Positions 1 to 10,475 of a stretch of DNA of 64,000 nucleotides are shown piece by piece. The position numbers and the translations under genes were made by a program. Source of the DNA: Paenarthrobacter aurescens (GTDB lineage: Bacteria > Actinomycetota > Actinomycetes > Actinomycetales > Micrococcaceae); NCBI RefSeq assembly GCF_041549525.1, contig NZ_CP157456.1:3968001-4032000 (forward strand), in the 5' to 3' direction. Below the pieces are notes generated by a model that searched no databases, had not been told where the DNA came from, and saw only the letters and a list, made by a program, of their open reading frames with translations. Numbering within the stretch: the first letter of the stretch is position 1; each line of letters opens with the position of its first letter.

Positions 1-731
1 ACGCGCACATTGTCACCAGCACAACCCACAAAACCCTCGGCGGCCCCCGCGGCGGCGTGATCCTCACCAACGACCCCGAGATCGCCAAGAAGGTCAACTC
101 CGCAGTCTTCCCCGGCCAGCAGGGTGGTCCGCTGGAACACGTCATTGCCGCCAAGGCCGTGGCTTTCAAGATGGCAGCCGAGCCCGAGTTCCAGGAACGC
201 CAGGTCCGCGTCCTTGAAGGCTCCAAGATCCTGGCCGAGCGTCTCCTCCAGGACGACGTAGCAGCAGCCGGCATCTCGGTGGTCAGCGGAGGAACCGACG
301 TCCACTTGGTCCTCGCCGACCTCCGCCACTCGATCCTCAACGGCCAGCAGGCCGAGGACACCCTGCACCGGATCGGCATCACGGTCAACCGCAACGCCGT
401 CCCGTTCGACCCCCGCCCCCCGATGGTTTCGTCCGGACTGCGGATCGGCACGCCGGCCCTCGCCGCCCGCGGCTTCAAGGCTGAGGACTTCAGCGAAGTC
501 TCGGACATCATCGCGACGGCGTTGATCGCCGCAGCGAACAGCGGAACCAAAGCAGGCGCTGAAGCAGATGCCACCGAATGTGACGTGACCCTGGACGAGA
601 CCACCGCCGTCGAGCTCCGCCGCCGCGTAACCACGCTGGCAGAGAAGTTCCCGCTTTACCCCCACCTGTCCAACAACGGCAATGGAGCCGGAACCGCAAC
701 CGAAGCAGAACTGATTGGAGCAGCCCAGTGA
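1..731 (+). CDS. glyA: Serine hydroxymethyltransferase, 3' part (5' end outside window)
   Basis: This is the C-terminal half of a PLP-dependent serine hydroxymethyltransferase, which interconverts glycine plus 5,10-methylene-THF with serine plus THF in the cytoplasm. The reading frame is open from the first base, and the PLP-lysine motif [13 protein letters not shown] is encoded at about 15-53 with the Schiff-base lysine at 30-32, so an internal ATG at 57 is not the start. The stop overlaps the GTG of soxB by three bases. Placed first in a sarcosine oxidase operon, it would turn the glycine and C1 unit released by sarcosine oxidase into serine. It may be a second, catabolic glyA copy; that part is inference. 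Confidence 0.95.
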   Translation, partial: AHIVTSTTHKTLGGPRGGVILTNDPEIAKKVNSAVFPGQQGGPLEHVIAAKAVAFKMAAEPEFQERQVRVLEGSKILAERLLQDDVAAAGISVVSGGTDVHLVLADLRHSILNGQQAEDTLHRIGITVNRNAVPFDPRPPMVSSGLRIGTPALAARGFKAEDFSEVSDIIATALIAAANSGTKAGAEADATECDVTLDETTAVELRRRVTTLAEKFPLYPHLSNNGNGAGTATEAELIGAAQ

Positions 732-1948
732 GTGCAGATCACCTCCCCGAGCACCCGGACTTCCTCTGGCGCAACCCGGAACCGAAGAAAAGCTACGACG
801 CCGTGATTGTGGGCGGCGGCGGGCACGGCCTGGCCACCGCATACTTCCTGGCGAAGAACCACGGCATGACCAACATCGCCATCCTGGAAAAGGGTTGGCT
901 GGCCGGTGGAAACATGGCCCGCAACACCACCATCATCCGTTCCAACTACCTTTGGGACGAGAGCGCGGCCATCTACGAGCACGCCCTCAAGCTCTGGGAA
1001 ATCCTCCCCGAAGAGCTGGAGTACGACTTCCTGTTCAGCCAGCGCGGCGTCATGAACCTGGCCCACACCCTGGGCGATGTCCGTGAAAGCGTTCGCCGTG
1101 TTGGCGCCAACCGGCTCAACGGCGTGGACGCTGAGTGGCTGGACCCGGAGCAGGTCAAGGAACTCTGCCCCATCCTGAACATCAGCGACAACATCCGCTA
1201 CCCCGTCATGGGTGCCACGTACCAGCCGCGTGCAGGCATCGCCAAGCACGACCACGTGGCATGGGCCTTCGCCCGCAAGTGCGACGAACTGGGCGTGGAC
1301 ATCATCCAGAACTGTGAAGTCACCGGCTTCATCAAGGATGGCAACCGGGTCACCGGCGTCAAGACCACCCGCGGCACCATCAACACTGAGAAGGTTGGCC
1401 TCTGCGCCGCCGGCCACAGCTCGGTCCTGGCGGAGATGGCCGGCTTCCGCCTGCCGATCCAGTCCCACCCCCTCCAGGCACTGGTGTCCGAACTGCACGA
1501 ACCCGTCCACCCCACAGTGGTCATGTCCAACCACGTTCACGTGTACGTCTCCCAGGCCCACAAGGGCGAACTGGTGATGGGCGCCGGTGTGGACTCCTAC
1601 AACGGCTACGGCCAGCGCGGCTCCTTCCACGTGATCGAGGAGCAGATGGCCGCAGCGGTTGAGCTCTTCCCGATCTTCGCCCGGGCACACGTCCTGCGGA
1701 CCTGGGGCGGCATTGTGGACACCACCTTGGACGCCTCACCGATTGTTGGCCTCTCCCCGGTGGAGAACATGTTCGTCAACTGCGGTTGGGGAACGGGCGG
1801 CTTCAAGGGCACCCCGGCGGCAGGCCTGACCTTCGCGCACACCATTGCCACGGGCGCACCGCACACGTTGAACAAGCCTTTTGCTCTGGAACGCTTCGAG
1901 ACCGGCGCCTTGATCGACGAACACGGCGCCGCAGCCGTAGCCCACTAG
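728..1948 (+). CDS. soxB: Sarcosine oxidase subunit beta (heterotetrameric)
   Basis: This 406-residue flavoprotein subunit oxidises the N-methyl group of sarcosine, giving glycine, H2O2 and a C1 unit passed to THF. A DAO-type Rossmann motif ([11 protein letters not shown]) lies at about residues 26-36, followed by [16 protein letters not shown], typical of SoxB, and the C-terminal [12 protein letters not shown] flavin-contact motif. The GTG start overlaps the glyA stop, which implies translational coupling. Length matches the family (about 405). Gene order B-D-A-G is the standard order for this enzyme in actinobacteria. Confidence 0.96.
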   Translation: MSADHLPEHPDFLWRNPEPKKSYDAVIVGGGGHGLATAYFLAKNHGMTNIAILEKGWLAGGNMARNTTIIRSNYLWDESAAIYEHALKLWEILPEELEYDFLFSQRGVMNLAHTLGDVRESVRRVGANRLNGVDAEWLDPEQVKELCPILNISDNIRYPVMGATYQPRAGIAKHDHVAWAFARKCDELGVDIIQNCEVTGFIKDGNRVTGVKTTRGTINTEKVGLCAAGHSSVLAEMAGFRLPIQSHPLQALVSELHEPVHPTVVMSNHVHVYVSQAHKGELVMGAGVDSYNGYGQRGSFHVIEEQMAAAVELFPIFARAHVLRTWGGIVDTTLDASPIVGLSPVENMFVNCGWGTGGFKGTPAAGLTFAHTIATGAPHTLNKPFALERFETGALIDEHGAAAVAH

Positions 1949-1965
1949 CCAGGACAGGAAAAGAC

Positions 1966-2394
1966 ATGCTTCTCATTTCATGCCCCAACTGCGGGCCACG
2001 CGACGAAACCGAATTCCACTACGGCGGCCAAGCACACGTTGCCTACCCGGAGAGCCCCAATGACCTCACGGACCGTGAATGGGCTGAATACCTGTTCTAC
2101 CGTGAGAACACCAAGGGCACCTTCGCCGAGCGCTGGGTTCACAGCACCGGCTGCCGCCAGTGGTTCAACATGCTCCGGGACACCGTGAGCTACGAGATCC
2201 ACTCCATCTACGGGATGGGCCAGCCCCGGCCGGACATCAAAGTCCCCGGCCAAAGCAGCCAAACGGACAAGCCGGGCGAGTTCACCCAGACCGGTGAATT
2301 CGGCCAAACCGAGCCAGGCCTCGCACCCGGCGCCCCCACCACCGGCGTCCCGATCTCCGGCTCCACAGCACCCACCTCCTCGGAAGGAGTCTAG
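1966..2394 (+). CDS. soxD: Sarcosine oxidase subunit delta
   Basis: This is the small zinc-binding subunit of heterotetrameric sarcosine oxidase, about 142 residues. The N-terminus [17 protein letters not shown] carries the CPxCG half of the zinc site, and a later Cys in STGCRQWFN is well placed for the other half. The family usually ends near residue 100. Here an extra tail of about 45 residues rich in Gln, Thr, Gly and Pro (from about 2240) follows, which looks low-complexity. The ATG at 1966 is chosen because the family starts with this Cys motif; the frame is open further upstream inside soxB. Confidence 0.93.
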   Translation: MLLISCPNCGPRDETEFHYGGQAHVAYPESPNDLTDREWAEYLFYRENTKGTFAERWVHSTGCRQWFNMLRDTVSYEIHSIYGMGQPRPDIKVPGQSSQTDKPGEFTQTGEFGQTEPGLAPGAPTTGVPISGSTAPTSSEGV

Positions 2395-2396
2395 AA

Positions 2397-5342
2397 GTGA
2401 CCAGCAAGAACGCACGCCTCGCCACCGGCGGACGCATCGATCGCAGCATCTCCTGGCGCTTCACCGTGGACGGCCAGGAATTCACCGGCCACCCGGGTGA
2501 CACCATCGCTTCAGCGCTCCTGGCCAACGGCCACATCAACGCCGGCAACTCCCTCTACGAGGACCGTCCCCGCGGCATCATGGCCGCCGGGGTGGAAGAG
2601 TCCAACGCTCTGGTCAAGATCGCTCCCCGCTTCCGTGGGCACGTTGCCGAGTCCATGCTTCCCGCCACCGCAGTTTCCCTGGTGGACGGCATGAACATTG
2701 AGCTCCTCTCCGGCCTGGGCAAGCTTGACCCCAATGAGGACAAGGCCGAGTACGACAAGAAGTACGTCCACACAGACGTCCTGGTAGTTGGCGGTGGCGT
2801 TGCCGGCCTGGCAGCAGCCCGCGAAGCGGTCCGCACCGGCGCCCGCGTCATCCTGATCGATGACCAGCCTGAGCTTGGCGGATCCCTGCTCTCCGGTTCC
2901 ACCGCTGAAGGTCTGGCAGACACCATCGAAGGCAAGCCGGCCCTGGAATGGGTTGCTGATGTTGAAGCTGAACTGGTATCCGCCAGCGAATGCACGGTGC
3001 TGAACCGCACCACGGCTTTTGGATCCTACGACTCCAACTACTTCATCGCGGCCCAGAACCGCACGGACCACTTGAGTGTTCCGGCAGCCTCGGGCGTCTC
3101 CCGCCAGCGTATTTGGCACATCCGTTCCCAGCAGGTTGTCCTGGCCCCCGGTGCGCATGAGCGTCCGCTGGTGTTCGAGAACAATGATCGCCCCGGCATC
3201 ATGCTCGCCTCCGCTGCCCGCACCTACCTGAACCGTTACGCAGTGGCCGCAGGTTCGCGCGTGGTCATCAGCACCACCAACGATTCCGCTTACGCCCTTG
3301 TGGCGGATCTCAAGGCAGCGGGCGTGGCGGTTGCCGCCGTCGTCGATGCCCGTCCGCAGATCAGCGCGAAGGCAGCTGCCGCCGTCGAGTCCGGTGTACG
3401 GGTACTGATCGGCAGCGCAGTGGCCGATACCTCGGCGGATGAGAACGGCCGCCTGAACGGTGTCACCGTCCGCAGCATTAACGACGACGGCGAACTCACC
3501 TCGGGCGTCGAACAGCTGGCTGCCGATCTCCTTGCAGTTTCCGGTGGCTGGAGCCCTGTGGTGCACCTCCACAGCCAGCGCCAGGGCAAGCTGCGTTGGG
3601 ATGACGGGCTCGCGGCGTTCATCCCCGCAGGTCCGGTTCGCGACCAGCAGGTTGTGGGCGCAGGCCGTGGCAGTTTCGAACTTCAGGATTGCCTGGCAGA
3701 GGGCATTTCGGCAGGGGCAGCAGCGTCCATTGCCGCTGGCTTCGAATCCGCAACCACACCGGTGGAGCTGCAGGCTCCCGTGGCCAGCGCACCGAGCCGC
3801 CAGCTGTGGCTGGTCCCCGGCCAGACCGGTGAGCCCGGCGAATGGCACCACCACTTTGTGGACTTCCAGCGTGACCAGTCCGTAGCTGATGTGCTCCGTT
3901 CCACCGGTGCAGGCATGCGGTCCGTGGAGCACGTCAAGCGGTACACCTCCATCAGCACGGCCAATGATCAGGGCAAGACCTCCGGCGTCAACGCGATCGG
4001 CGTGATCGCCGCGGCGCTGAAGTTCGGCGGAGCGGAGAACATCCCGGGCGTTGGAGAAATCGGAACCACGGCTTACCGTGCACCGTTCACCCCCGTGGCC
4101 TTCGCAGCCCTGGCCGGCCGTCAGCGCGGCGAACTGTTTGATCCCGCCCGTGTCACCTCCATCCACCCGTGGCACGTTGCCCAGGGCGCACTGTTCGAAG
4201 ATGTTGGACAGTGGAAGCGTCCCTGGTACTACCCGCAGGCCGGGGAGGACATGGACACGGCAGTTCTGCGTGAATGCGCAGCAGTCCGCGATTCCGTGGG
4301 CTTCATGGACGCCACCACCCTGGGCAAGATCGAGATCCGCGGTAAGGACGCCGGCGAATTCCTGAACCGTGTGTACACCAACGCGTTCAAGAAGCTCGCC
4401 CCGGGGTCCGCCCGCTACGGTGTCATGTGCACCCTGGACGGCATGATCTTCGACGACGGCGTGACCCTGCGCCTGGACGATGACCGGTATTTCATGACCA
4501 CCACCACCGGTGGCGCTGCCAAGGTTCTGGACTGGTTGGAAGAGTGGCACCAGACGGAGTGGCCGGACCTGGATGTGGTGTTTACATCCGTGACCGAGCA
4601 GTGGAGCACCATTGCCGTGGTGGGTCCGAAGTCCCGCGCAGTGATTGCCAAGGTGGCTCCCCAGTTGGCCGAAAACGGTGGCCTGGACGCTGAAGCTTTC
4701 CCGTTCATGACCTTCCGCGAGACCACGCTGGCCTCCGGAGTGCAGGCACGTGTTTGCCGTATCTCCTTCTCCGGCGAACTTGCCTACGAAATCAACGTCC
4801 CGTCCTGGTACGGGCTCAACACCTGGGAAGCAGTTGCTGCCGCGGGTGCCGAGTTCAACATCACCCCGTACGGTACCGAAACCATGCACGTGCTCCGCGC
4901 CGAAAAGGGCTACCCGATCGTGGGGCAGGACACCGATGGCACGGTCACCCCGCAGGATGCCGGAATGGACTGGATTGTTTCCAAGGCCAAGGACTTCATC
5001 GGCAAGCGCTCCTACCTTCGGCAGGACGCAAGCCGCGAGGACCGCAAGCACCTGGTGAGCGTCCTCCCCGTGGACCACTCGCTCCGTTTGCCCGAAGGCA
5101 CGCAGCTTGTGGAAAAGGGCATCCCGGTCAACCCGGCCAACGGACCCGTCCCCATGGAGGGCTTCGTGACCTCCAGCTACCACAGCGCCGCACTGGGCCG
5201 TTCCTTCGCCCTGGCACTGATTCAAAACGGCCGCAACCGCATCGGCGAGACCCTGGTGGCCTCGCTGGGAGACCAATTGGTGGACGTGGTTGTTGGCGAA
5301 ACCGTACTTTTTGATGCTGAAGGGACCCGCAAAGATGGCTGA
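2397..5342 (+). CDS. soxA: Sarcosine oxidase subunit alpha
   Basis: This 981-residue subunit has an N-terminal 2Fe-2S-ferredoxin-like fold ([15 protein letters not shown] near residue 25), a FAD/NAD-binding Rossmann domain ([17 protein letters not shown] near 130), and a C-terminal GcvT-like aminomethyltransferase domain from about residue 600. The GcvT-like half transfers the oxidised methyl group to THF as 5,10-methylene-THF. It starts with GTG two bases after the soxD stop, with GGAAGGAG just upstream. Length is normal for the family. Its 3' end overlaps soxG by eight bases, so all four subunits should be translated together. Confidence 0.96.
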   Translation: MTSKNARLATGGRIDRSISWRFTVDGQEFTGHPGDTIASALLANGHINAGNSLYEDRPRGIMAAGVEESNALVKIAPRFRGHVAESMLPATAVSLVDGMNIELLSGLGKLDPNEDKAEYDKKYVHTDVLVVGGGVAGLAAAREAVRTGARVILIDDQPELGGSLLSGSTAEGLADTIEGKPALEWVADVEAELVSASECTVLNRTTAFGSYDSNYFIAAQNRTDHLSVPAASGVSRQRIWHIRSQQVVLAPGAHERPLVFENNDRPGIMLASAARTYLNRYAVAAGSRVVISTTNDSAYALVADLKAAGVAVAAVVDARPQISAKAAAAVESGVRVLIGSAVADTSADENGRLNGVTVRSINDDGELTSGVEQLAADLLAVSGGWSPVVHLHSQRQGKLRWDDGLAAFIPAGPVRDQQVVGAGRGSFELQDCLAEGISAGAAASIAAGFESATTPVELQAPVASAPSRQLWLVPGQTGEPGEWHHHFVDFQRDQSVADVLRSTGAGMRSVEHVKRYTSISTANDQGKTSGVNAIGVIAAALKFGGAENIPGVGEIGTTAYRAPFTPVAFAALAGRQRGELFDPARVTSIHPWHVAQGALFEDVGQWKRPWYYPQAGEDMDTAVLRECAAVRDSVGFMDATTLGKIEIRGKDAGEFLNRVYTNAFKKLAPGSARYGVMCTLDGMIFDDGVTLRLDDDRYFMTTTTGGAAKVLDWLEEWHQTEWPDLDVVFTSVTEQWSTIAVVGPKSRAVIAKVAPQLAENGGLDAEAFPFMTFRETTLASGVQARVCRISFSGELAYEINVPSWYGLNTWEAVAAAGAEFNITPYGTETMHVLRAEKGYPIVGQDTDGTVTPQDAGMDWIVSKAKDFIGKRSYLRQDASREDRKHLVSVLPVDHSLRLPEGTQLVEKGIPVNPANGPVPMEGFVTSSYHSAALGRSFALALIQNGRNRIGETLVASLGDQLVDVVVGETVLFDAEGTRKDG

Positions 5343-5994
5343 AACAGCAACACCAGCAGAAACCGCACACGTCGATCGCGTCCGGGGTGCCCGCCGCAGC
5401 CCGGCCGAACACCTCGCTGAGGCTTTCACCTCCGGCTCCGTGCCGGGCACGGTGACGCTCACTGAAATCCCGTACCAGACCATGGTGGGCGTCCGGGTTC
5501 ACCCCGCGTCCGACGCCGGCACCCGGGTTGCGTCCGTAACCGGCGGCTTGCCTGCCACCTGCGGTGCCGTGACGGGCAGTGCAGTAACCGGTAAGGATTC
5601 AGTCAACACCCTGTGGCTCGGCCCCACCGAGTTCATGGTGGTTGCACCCGAGGAAGCCCACGATTCACTGGGCGGCTCCCTGGTGAGCGATCTGACCACG
5701 GCACTGGGCAACGACGCGGGCCAGGTGGTGGACTTGTCCGCCAACCGCACCACGTTTGAGCTCTCCGGTAGCCACGCCCGGGCAGTGCTGGAGAAGACCT
5801 GCGCCTTGGACCTGCACCCCCGCGTCTTCAAAGCAGGAACCGCTGTCTCCACGGAGCTTGCACACATTCCGGTAATGCTGTGGAAGACGTCCGAGGAGTC
5901 CTACCGGATCTTTCCCCGGGCCTCGTTTGCCGATTTCCTGGGACGTTGGCTCCTTGACGCCATGCGGGAGTACGCCTCCCCAGAGGTCCCCTAA
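5335..5994 (+). CDS. soxG: Sarcosine oxidase subunit gamma
   Basis: This 219-residue gamma subunit of heterotetrameric sarcosine oxidase is a GcvT-like structural partner of the alpha subunit. The motif [13 protein letters not shown] and the later [13 protein letters not shown] stretch are family signatures. The ATG at 5335 lies inside the last codons of soxA (8-bp overlap) and gives [23 protein letters not shown], a sensible N-terminus; an in-frame upstream ATG at 5290 would overlap soxA more deeply. Its TAA shares a base with the sdaA ATG. Confidence 0.93.
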   Translation: MAETATPAETAHVDRVRGARRSPAEHLAEAFTSGSVPGTVTLTEIPYQTMVGVRVHPASDAGTRVASVTGGLPATCGAVTGSAVTGKDSVNTLWLGPTEFMVVAPEEAHDSLGGSLVSDLTTALGNDAGQVVDLSANRTTFELSGSHARAVLEKTCALDLHPRVFKAGTAVSTELAHIPVMLWKTSEESYRIFPRASFADFLGRWLLDAMREYASPEVP

Positions 5995-7385
5995 TGGCAT
6001 TGAGTGTGCTTGATCTGTTTTCTGTTGGCATTGGGCCGTCGTCTTCACACACGGTTGGCCCCATGCGCGCGGCAAAGCAGTTCACGGACGGACTTGTTTC
6101 GTCCGGCCAGCTTCCGGCTACGGTGCGCGTCCAGGCTGAGCTTTTCGGCTCCCTGGGCGCCACCGGCCGGGGCCACGGCTCAGACAAGGCCGTGGTGCTG
6201 GGGCTGCAAGGCCACTCCCCCGAAACCGTCAACACCCACACCGCCGATGACCAGGTTGCAGCGGCGGCACTGGACGCCGAACTGCGCCTTGGTGGGAACC
6301 ACCGGGTGGACTTCAACTGGGACGAGGATGTTGTCCTGCACCGCCGCAAGTCGCTGCCGGCCCACCCCAACGGCATGACGTTCCGGGCCCTGGACCACAC
6401 GGGCACAGTCCTGCGGGAGCGCAGCTACTATTCCATCGGGGGCGGCTTCGTGGTGGACGGGGACGTTTCCGGCGCGGACAAAGTGGTAGCCGATGACACC
6501 GTGCTTCCTTACCCTTTCACCACGGCGGATGAGCTGCTGGCCATCTGCCTCCGTGAGGGCAAGTCCATCTCGGACATCATGCTGGCCAACGAGCTCGTGT
6601 GGCGCTCCGAGGAGGAACTGCGTGAGAAGTTGCTGGGCATCTGGGCTGTCATGCAGGAGTGCGTGGACAACGGCTGCTCTGCCGAGGGAATCCTGCCCGG
6701 AGGCCTGAAGGTCAGGCGACGGGCGCCGTCGTTGTTCAAAACACTTTCCGAAACCGATGCGGACCTGAACGGCAGTACATCAGCGGACCCGCTCCTGGCC
6801 ATGGAATGGGTCAACCTCTTCGCGCTGGCCGTGAACGAGGAAAACGCCGCGGGCGGCAGGATCGTCACCGCCCCAACCAATGGTGCCGCAGGGATTGTTC
6901 CCGCCGTGCTGCACTATTACACCAGGTTTGTTCCGGGAGCCAACGACGACGGCGTCGTGCGCTTCCTGCTGGCGGCGGCCGCCGTCGGAATCCTGTTCAA
7001 AATCAACGCGTCCATCTCCGGCGCTGAAGTGGGCTGCCAAGGTGAGGTGGGTTCCGCCTGCTCCATGGCGGCCGCCGGGCTCTGCGAAGTCCTGGGCGGA
7101 ACGCCGGAGCAAGTGGAAAATGCCGCAGAAGTGGGCATTGAACACAATCTGGGACTGACGTGCGATCCCGTGGGCGGACTGGTGCAGATCCCCTGCATCG
7201 AACGCAACGCGATTGCCAGCGTCAAAGCCATCAACGCCGCCCGTCTTGCCCTGCATGGCGATGGCAGCCACAAAGTTTCCCTGGACAAAGCCATCAAGAC
7301 CATGCGCGAGACAGGCGCCGATATGAAATCCAAGTACAAAGAGACCTCCCGTGGGGGCCTCGCCGTCAACGTAGTGGAGTGCTAG
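5994..7385 (+). CDS. sdaA: L-serine ammonia-lyase, iron-sulfur type
   Basis: This 463-residue [4Fe-4S] enzyme deaminates L-serine to pyruvate and ammonia. The N-terminal beta domain contains [19 protein letters not shown] at about residues 9-27, and the alpha domain carries the cluster cysteines in [16 protein letters not shown] and [19 protein letters not shown]. It is a single-chain form with beta and alpha fused, as usual in actinobacteria. The ATG overlaps the soxG stop (TAATG). In this operon it drains serine made by GlyA from sarcosine-derived glycine into central metabolism. Confidence 0.96.
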   Translation: MALSVLDLFSVGIGPSSSHTVGPMRAAKQFTDGLVSSGQLPATVRVQAELFGSLGATGRGHGSDKAVVLGLQGHSPETVNTHTADDQVAAAALDAELRLGGNHRVDFNWDEDVVLHRRKSLPAHPNGMTFRALDHTGTVLRERSYYSIGGGFVVDGDVSGADKVVADDTVLPYPFTTADELLAICLREGKSISDIMLANELVWRSEEELREKLLGIWAVMQECVDNGCSAEGILPGGLKVRRRAPSLFKTLSETDADLNGSTSADPLLAMEWVNLFALAVNEENAAGGRIVTAPTNGAAGIVPAVLHYYTRFVPGANDDGVVRFLLAAAAVGILFKINASISGAEVGCQGEVGSACSMAAAGLCEVLGGTPEQVENAAEVGIEHNLGLTCDPVGGLVQIPCIERNAIASVKAINAARLALHGDGSHKVSLDKAIKTMRETGADMKSKYKETSRGGLAVNVVEC

Positions 7386-7387
7386 CC

Positions 7388-8287
7388 ATGACTGCCATCC
7401 AAACCGAAACCACCGCCGTTTCCTCCCCGGAGACCACCGTGGAACACGTCCTCACCCTCGACTGCCCCGAAGGCCCCGGAATTGTGCACGCTGTGTCCGG
7501 CTTCCTGCTGGACCACGGCTGCGACATCATCGATAACAAGCAGTTCGGTGACCGCGCCGAAGGGCACTTCTTCATGCGGGTCCACTTCGCGTCAACCGGC
7601 GACGAATCAACCGTTGAAACGCTGCGGGAGGCCTTTGCGCCCGTTGGCGAGAAGTACGGCATGAACTGGCAACTGGAGCGCCAGGGCTACAAGCGGCGCG
7701 TGCTGATCATGGTTTCCAAGTTTGGGCACTGCCTGAACGATCTCCTGTTCCGCGCACGGATTGGCGAGCTGCCCATTGATGTTGTGGGTGTGGTGTCCAA
7801 TCACACCGACCACCAGGGTTTGGCGGAGTGGCACGGGATTCCGTTCTTCCACATCCCGGTCACTGCAGCCACCAAGCCGGCAGCCGAGGGGCGTTTGCTG
7901 GAGATCATTGACGAGCTGGACGTGGAACTCATTGTGCTGGCGCGTTACATGCAGGTACTCAGTGACGATCTGGCCCGCAAGCTGGACGGCCGCGCCATCA
8001 ACATCCACCACTCGTTCCTGCCAAGTTTCAAGGGTGCCAAGCCCTACCACCAGGCCTATGCGCGTGGTGTAAAAACTGTGGGTGCCACCGCCCACTACGT
8101 CAACGGCGAGTTGGATGAAGGTCCCATCATCGCCCAGCAGGTAGTGGAAGTGGACCACACGTTCGGGCCGGACGATCTCGTAGCCGCCGGCCGGGACACC
8201 GAATGCAAGGCCCTCAGCAACGCCGTTCGCTGGCACTGCGAGGGGCGGATCATCCTGAATGGGAACAGGACGATCGTGTTGAAGTAG
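7388..8287 (+). CDS. purU: Formyltetrahydrofolate deformylase
   Basis: PurU (299 residues) hydrolyses 10-formyl-THF to formate and THF. An N-terminal ACT domain (LTLDCPEGPGIVHAVSGFL, about residues 20-38) is followed by a formyltransferase-type domain with the catalytic region INIHHSFLPSFKGAKPYHQA and the ELDEGPIIAQ motif. The ATG at 7388, two bases after the sdaA stop, gives the family length; the frame is open upstream inside sdaA. Its job here is most likely to regenerate free THF when sarcosine oxidation loads the folate pool with C1 units. It is the last gene of the operon. Confidence 0.95.
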   Translation: MTAIQTETTAVSSPETTVEHVLTLDCPEGPGIVHAVSGFLLDHGCDIIDNKQFGDRAEGHFFMRVHFASTGDESTVETLREAFAPVGEKYGMNWQLERQGYKRRVLIMVSKFGHCLNDLLFRARIGELPIDVVGVVSNHTDHQGLAEWHGIPFFHIPVTAATKPAAEGRLLEIIDELDVELIVLARYMQVLSDDLARKLDGRAINIHHSFLPSFKGAKPYHQAYARGVKTVGATAHYVNGELDEGPIIAQQVVEVDHTFGPDDLVAAGRDTECKALSNAVRWHCEGRIILNGNRTIVLK

Positions 8288-8305
8288 GGCTCTGCAAGCA
8301 ACCAT

Positions 8306-8366
8306 TTCGGTGGTTCCCTGGCGCTTACGCTGTTGCGAACGGCACTGTGCGCAGGGAACCACCGAA
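8306..8366. terminator. Inverted repeat between convergent purU and the DUF456 gene
   Basis: Perfect 15-bp arms TTCGGTGGTTCCCTG (8306-8320) and its complement (8352-8366) flank a 31-nt loop. It sits between two convergent genes, so a bidirectional terminator is the simplest reading. The long loop and lack of a T-tract are unusual, so a REP-like repeat or a protein-binding site is also possible. Confidence 0.55.
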
Positions 8367-8380
8367 TTGGCGTTTAAGGA

Positions 8381-8884
8381 CTAGCCGTTCACGGCGTTGA
8401 TCCACACACCGATGATCCACGTACTGGCGGCGGCACACGCAAGACCGAACTCCACCAGGATGCCTATTCCGGTCGCTTTCAAAGCAGCGCCGCTTGAGCG
8501 GACAGCCACCCGGAAGTCACGGGTCCGCTGCACTTCGCTCAAAAGAAGCCCCACGGCGAAACCTACGAAGAGTCCCACCACAGGAATCACGAACATACCC
8601 ACAACGCCCAGCACCACGCCGATCAGTACCGATCTGTTGGGTATGCCGTGTTGCTTCATTTTCCGCCCGGTGAGCACGGCACTTGCTGCCATGCCGGCCA
8701 CCACAAACAGCATGCCGACGGCGAAGATCACCCAGCCGAGCGGACCGCCACCTCCCCAGATCGCCCAGGCCAGCAGGCTCGCGCCGATGAGGATACTGCC
8801 TGGAAGCACGGGAATGATGGTCCCGGCCACGCCTACCGCAATGGCCAGGCCGCACAGGATGGTCACAATAAGTTCGGCGTTCAT
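8381..8884 (-). CDS. DUF456-family small membrane protein
   Basis: This 167-residue protein has four or five hydrophobic segments and a short C-terminal tail. The N-terminus (ILCGLAIAVGVAGTIIPVLPGS) and the PVVGLFVGFAVG segment with LLSEVQRTRDF after it match the DUF456 family as I know it. The loop between helices carries a basic patch (GRKMKQHG). The function of the family is unknown. It stands alone, convergent with the sarcosine operon, with no obvious partner. Confidence 0.8.
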   Translation of the reverse strand: MNAELIVTILCGLAIAVGVAGTIIPVLPGSILIGASLLAWAIWGGGGPLGWVIFAVGMLFVVAGMAASAVLTGRKMKQHGIPNRSVLIGVVLGVVGMFVIPVVGLFVGFAVGLLLSEVQRTRDFRVAVRSSGAALKATGIGILVEFGLACAAASTWIIGVWINAVNG

Positions 8885-8945
8885 GGCCTCAAGTCTATGG
8901 GCCGCCCGGTTGGCCGGCTGAGCACCCGGACAGGCTTAACCACAA

Positions 8946-8984
8946 ACGACGGCGACGCTCCCTGGCAGGGGGCGTCGCCGTCGT
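8946..8984. terminator. Strong hairpin downstream of the malic enzyme gene
   Basis: Arms ACGACGGCGACGC (8946-8958) and GCGTCGCCGTCGT (8972-8984) form a perfect 13-bp stem with a 13-nt loop, 20 bases past the malic enzyme stop on the minus strand. The minus-strand tail after the stem begins TTTGTGG, a weak U-rich run. It probably terminates the malic enzyme transcript. Confidence 0.75.
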
Positions 8985-9004
8985 CGGTCTTGCGTAAGTA
9001 GCCG

Positions 9005-10195
9005 CTACTCGGTAACGGCGGCAGCAACGGCCGCGGTGACGGCCGGTGCCACGCGGGCATCCAGCGGGCTCGGCACGATGTAGTCAGCGGAGAGGTCTTC
9101 TGCGGCCAGCTCGGCGATCGCGTTGGCGGCAGCAATCTTCATGGCGGGCGTGATGCGGCGGGCCTTGGCGTCCAGTGCACCACGGAAGATGCCGGGGAAG
9201 GCCAGCACGTTGTTGATCTGGTTGGGGAAATCGCTGCGACCAGTGGCAACAACTGCCGCGTACTTCTGGGCAACCTCGGGGAGAACTTCAGGGTCCGGGT
9301 TGGACAAGGCGAACACGATCGACTGATCGTTCATGAGCTTCAGGTGCTCTTCGTCCAGCTTGGAGGAGGAGACGCCCACAAAAACGTCGGCGCCGGTCAG
9401 TCCTTCAGCCGGGCCGCCGCTGATGCCGCGGGGGTTGGTGCGCTGGGCCATGCGGGCCTTGACGCTGCCCGGATCTGCCACGAGATCGGCACGGTCAGCG
9501 TTGACCACGCCCTTGGAGTCGAGCAGGATGACGTCCTTGATGCCAACTGCGAGCAGGATCTCAGCAATGGCGATGCCTGCGGCGCCTGCGCCGGAAACAA
9601 CAACCTTGAGGCCGGCGAGCTCGCGCTGGGTCACCTTGGCGGCGTTGGTCAGGGCTGCAAGGACCACGACGGCGGTGCCGTGCTGGTCGTCGTGCATGAC
9701 CGGGCAGTCGAGGGCCTCGATGAGGCGCTCTTCGAGTTCGAAGCAGCGCGGAGCCGAGATGTCTTCGAGGTTCACGGCGCCGAAGCTGGGGCGGAGACGG
9801 ACCAGGGTCTCAATGATTTCGTCCACGTTGGTGGTGTTGAGGACCAGCGGGATGGAGTCAAGGTCCCCGAAGGACTTGAACAGCGCGGACTTACCTTCCA
9901 TGACGGGCAAGGATGCGCTGGGGCCAATGTTGCCAAGGCCCAGAACAGCAGTGCCATCGCTGACCACAACAACCAGGCGCTCGGCCCAGGTGTGAGTGCG
10001 CGCAAGCTCAGGGTTGGCGTGGATTGCGCGGCTGACCTGCGCAACTCCGGGGGTGTACGCGATGGAGAGGTCGCGCTTGTTGTTCAACGGAACGGTGCTG
10101 GAGATGGTCAGCTTGCCGCCCTCGTGGGCTGCGAAGATCTCTTCTTCGCTCAGTACCAGGGTTTCGTTATCAGTTGCAATTGTCTCAATGGACAC
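9005..10195 (-). CDS. NAD(P)-dependent malic enzyme
   Basis: This 396-residue enzyme oxidatively decarboxylates malate to pyruvate. The bacterial short form is evident: no phosphotransacetylase domain follows. Visible motifs are the N-terminal YTPGVAQVSRAI (Tyr general acid), VVSDGTAVLGLGNIGP, the metal site around CFELEERLIEAL and MHDDQHGTA, and the dinucleotide fold VVSGAGAAGIAIAEIL. The start at 10195 gives the usual N-terminus. It has no operon partners: a hairpin follows it, and the gene upstream is a broken TetR regulator. Confidence 0.94.
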   Translation of the reverse strand: MSIETIATDNETLVLSEEEIFAAHEGGKLTISSTVPLNNKRDLSIAYTPGVAQVSRAIHANPELARTHTWAERLVVVVSDGTAVLGLGNIGPSASLPVMEGKSALFKSFGDLDSIPLVLNTTNVDEIIETLVRLRPSFGAVNLEDISAPRCFELEERLIEALDCPVMHDDQHGTAVVVLAALTNAAKVTQRELAGLKVVVSGAGAAGIAIAEILLAVGIKDVILLDSKGVVNADRADLVADPGSVKARMAQRTNPRGISGGPAEGLTGADVFVGVSSSKLDEEHLKLMNDQSIVFALSNPDPEVLPEVAQKYAAVVATGRSDFPNQINNVLAFPGIFRGALDAKARRITPAMKIAAANAIAELAAEDLSADYIVPSPLDARVAPAVTAAVAAAVTE

Positions 10196-10450
10196 GTCTT
10201 TGTCTCCTCAGGCTAGCCGTGGACCCACGGCACGATGTTGGGCAGGAACAGAACTGCTGGTGCGGGCCAAGGGTGACTGGTCCGGCATTGCTTCTGCAGG
10301 TAGGGGGCTGCTAGCCGCTTCGGTAGTTACAGCCTAAGGAAACAGCGAAGGGACAAGATTCAATACCAAGAGAGACGATTCGAGAGTAAAACGTTCAACC
10401 CGCGGATATTGTGACCCACGTCATGCCAAAAACCGTGTTCTGAGGGCTTA

Positions 10451-10464
10451 CCGGTCTAGACCGG
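10451..10464. promoter_or_regulatory. 14-bp perfect palindrome in the malic enzyme upstream region
   Basis: CCGGTCTAGACCGG is a perfect palindrome just downstream of the tetR-like remnant and about 255 bp upstream of the malic enzyme start. It could be an operator, or a short terminator stem for the regulator. Nothing else in this 280-bp intergenic stretch is clearly readable. Confidence 0.35.
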
Positions 10465-10475
10465 CAGGCGGTTTG

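Noticed and set aside
2511..5483. A 990-codon open frame on the minus strand opposite soxA
   Set aside because: It mirrors soxA codon for codon in a GC-rich gene, has no ribosome site or family motifs, and soxA is certain.
7160..7387. Longer PurU starting at 7160
   Set aside because: The extra residues come from the shifted frame of sdaA; the ATG at 7388 matches the family N-terminus.
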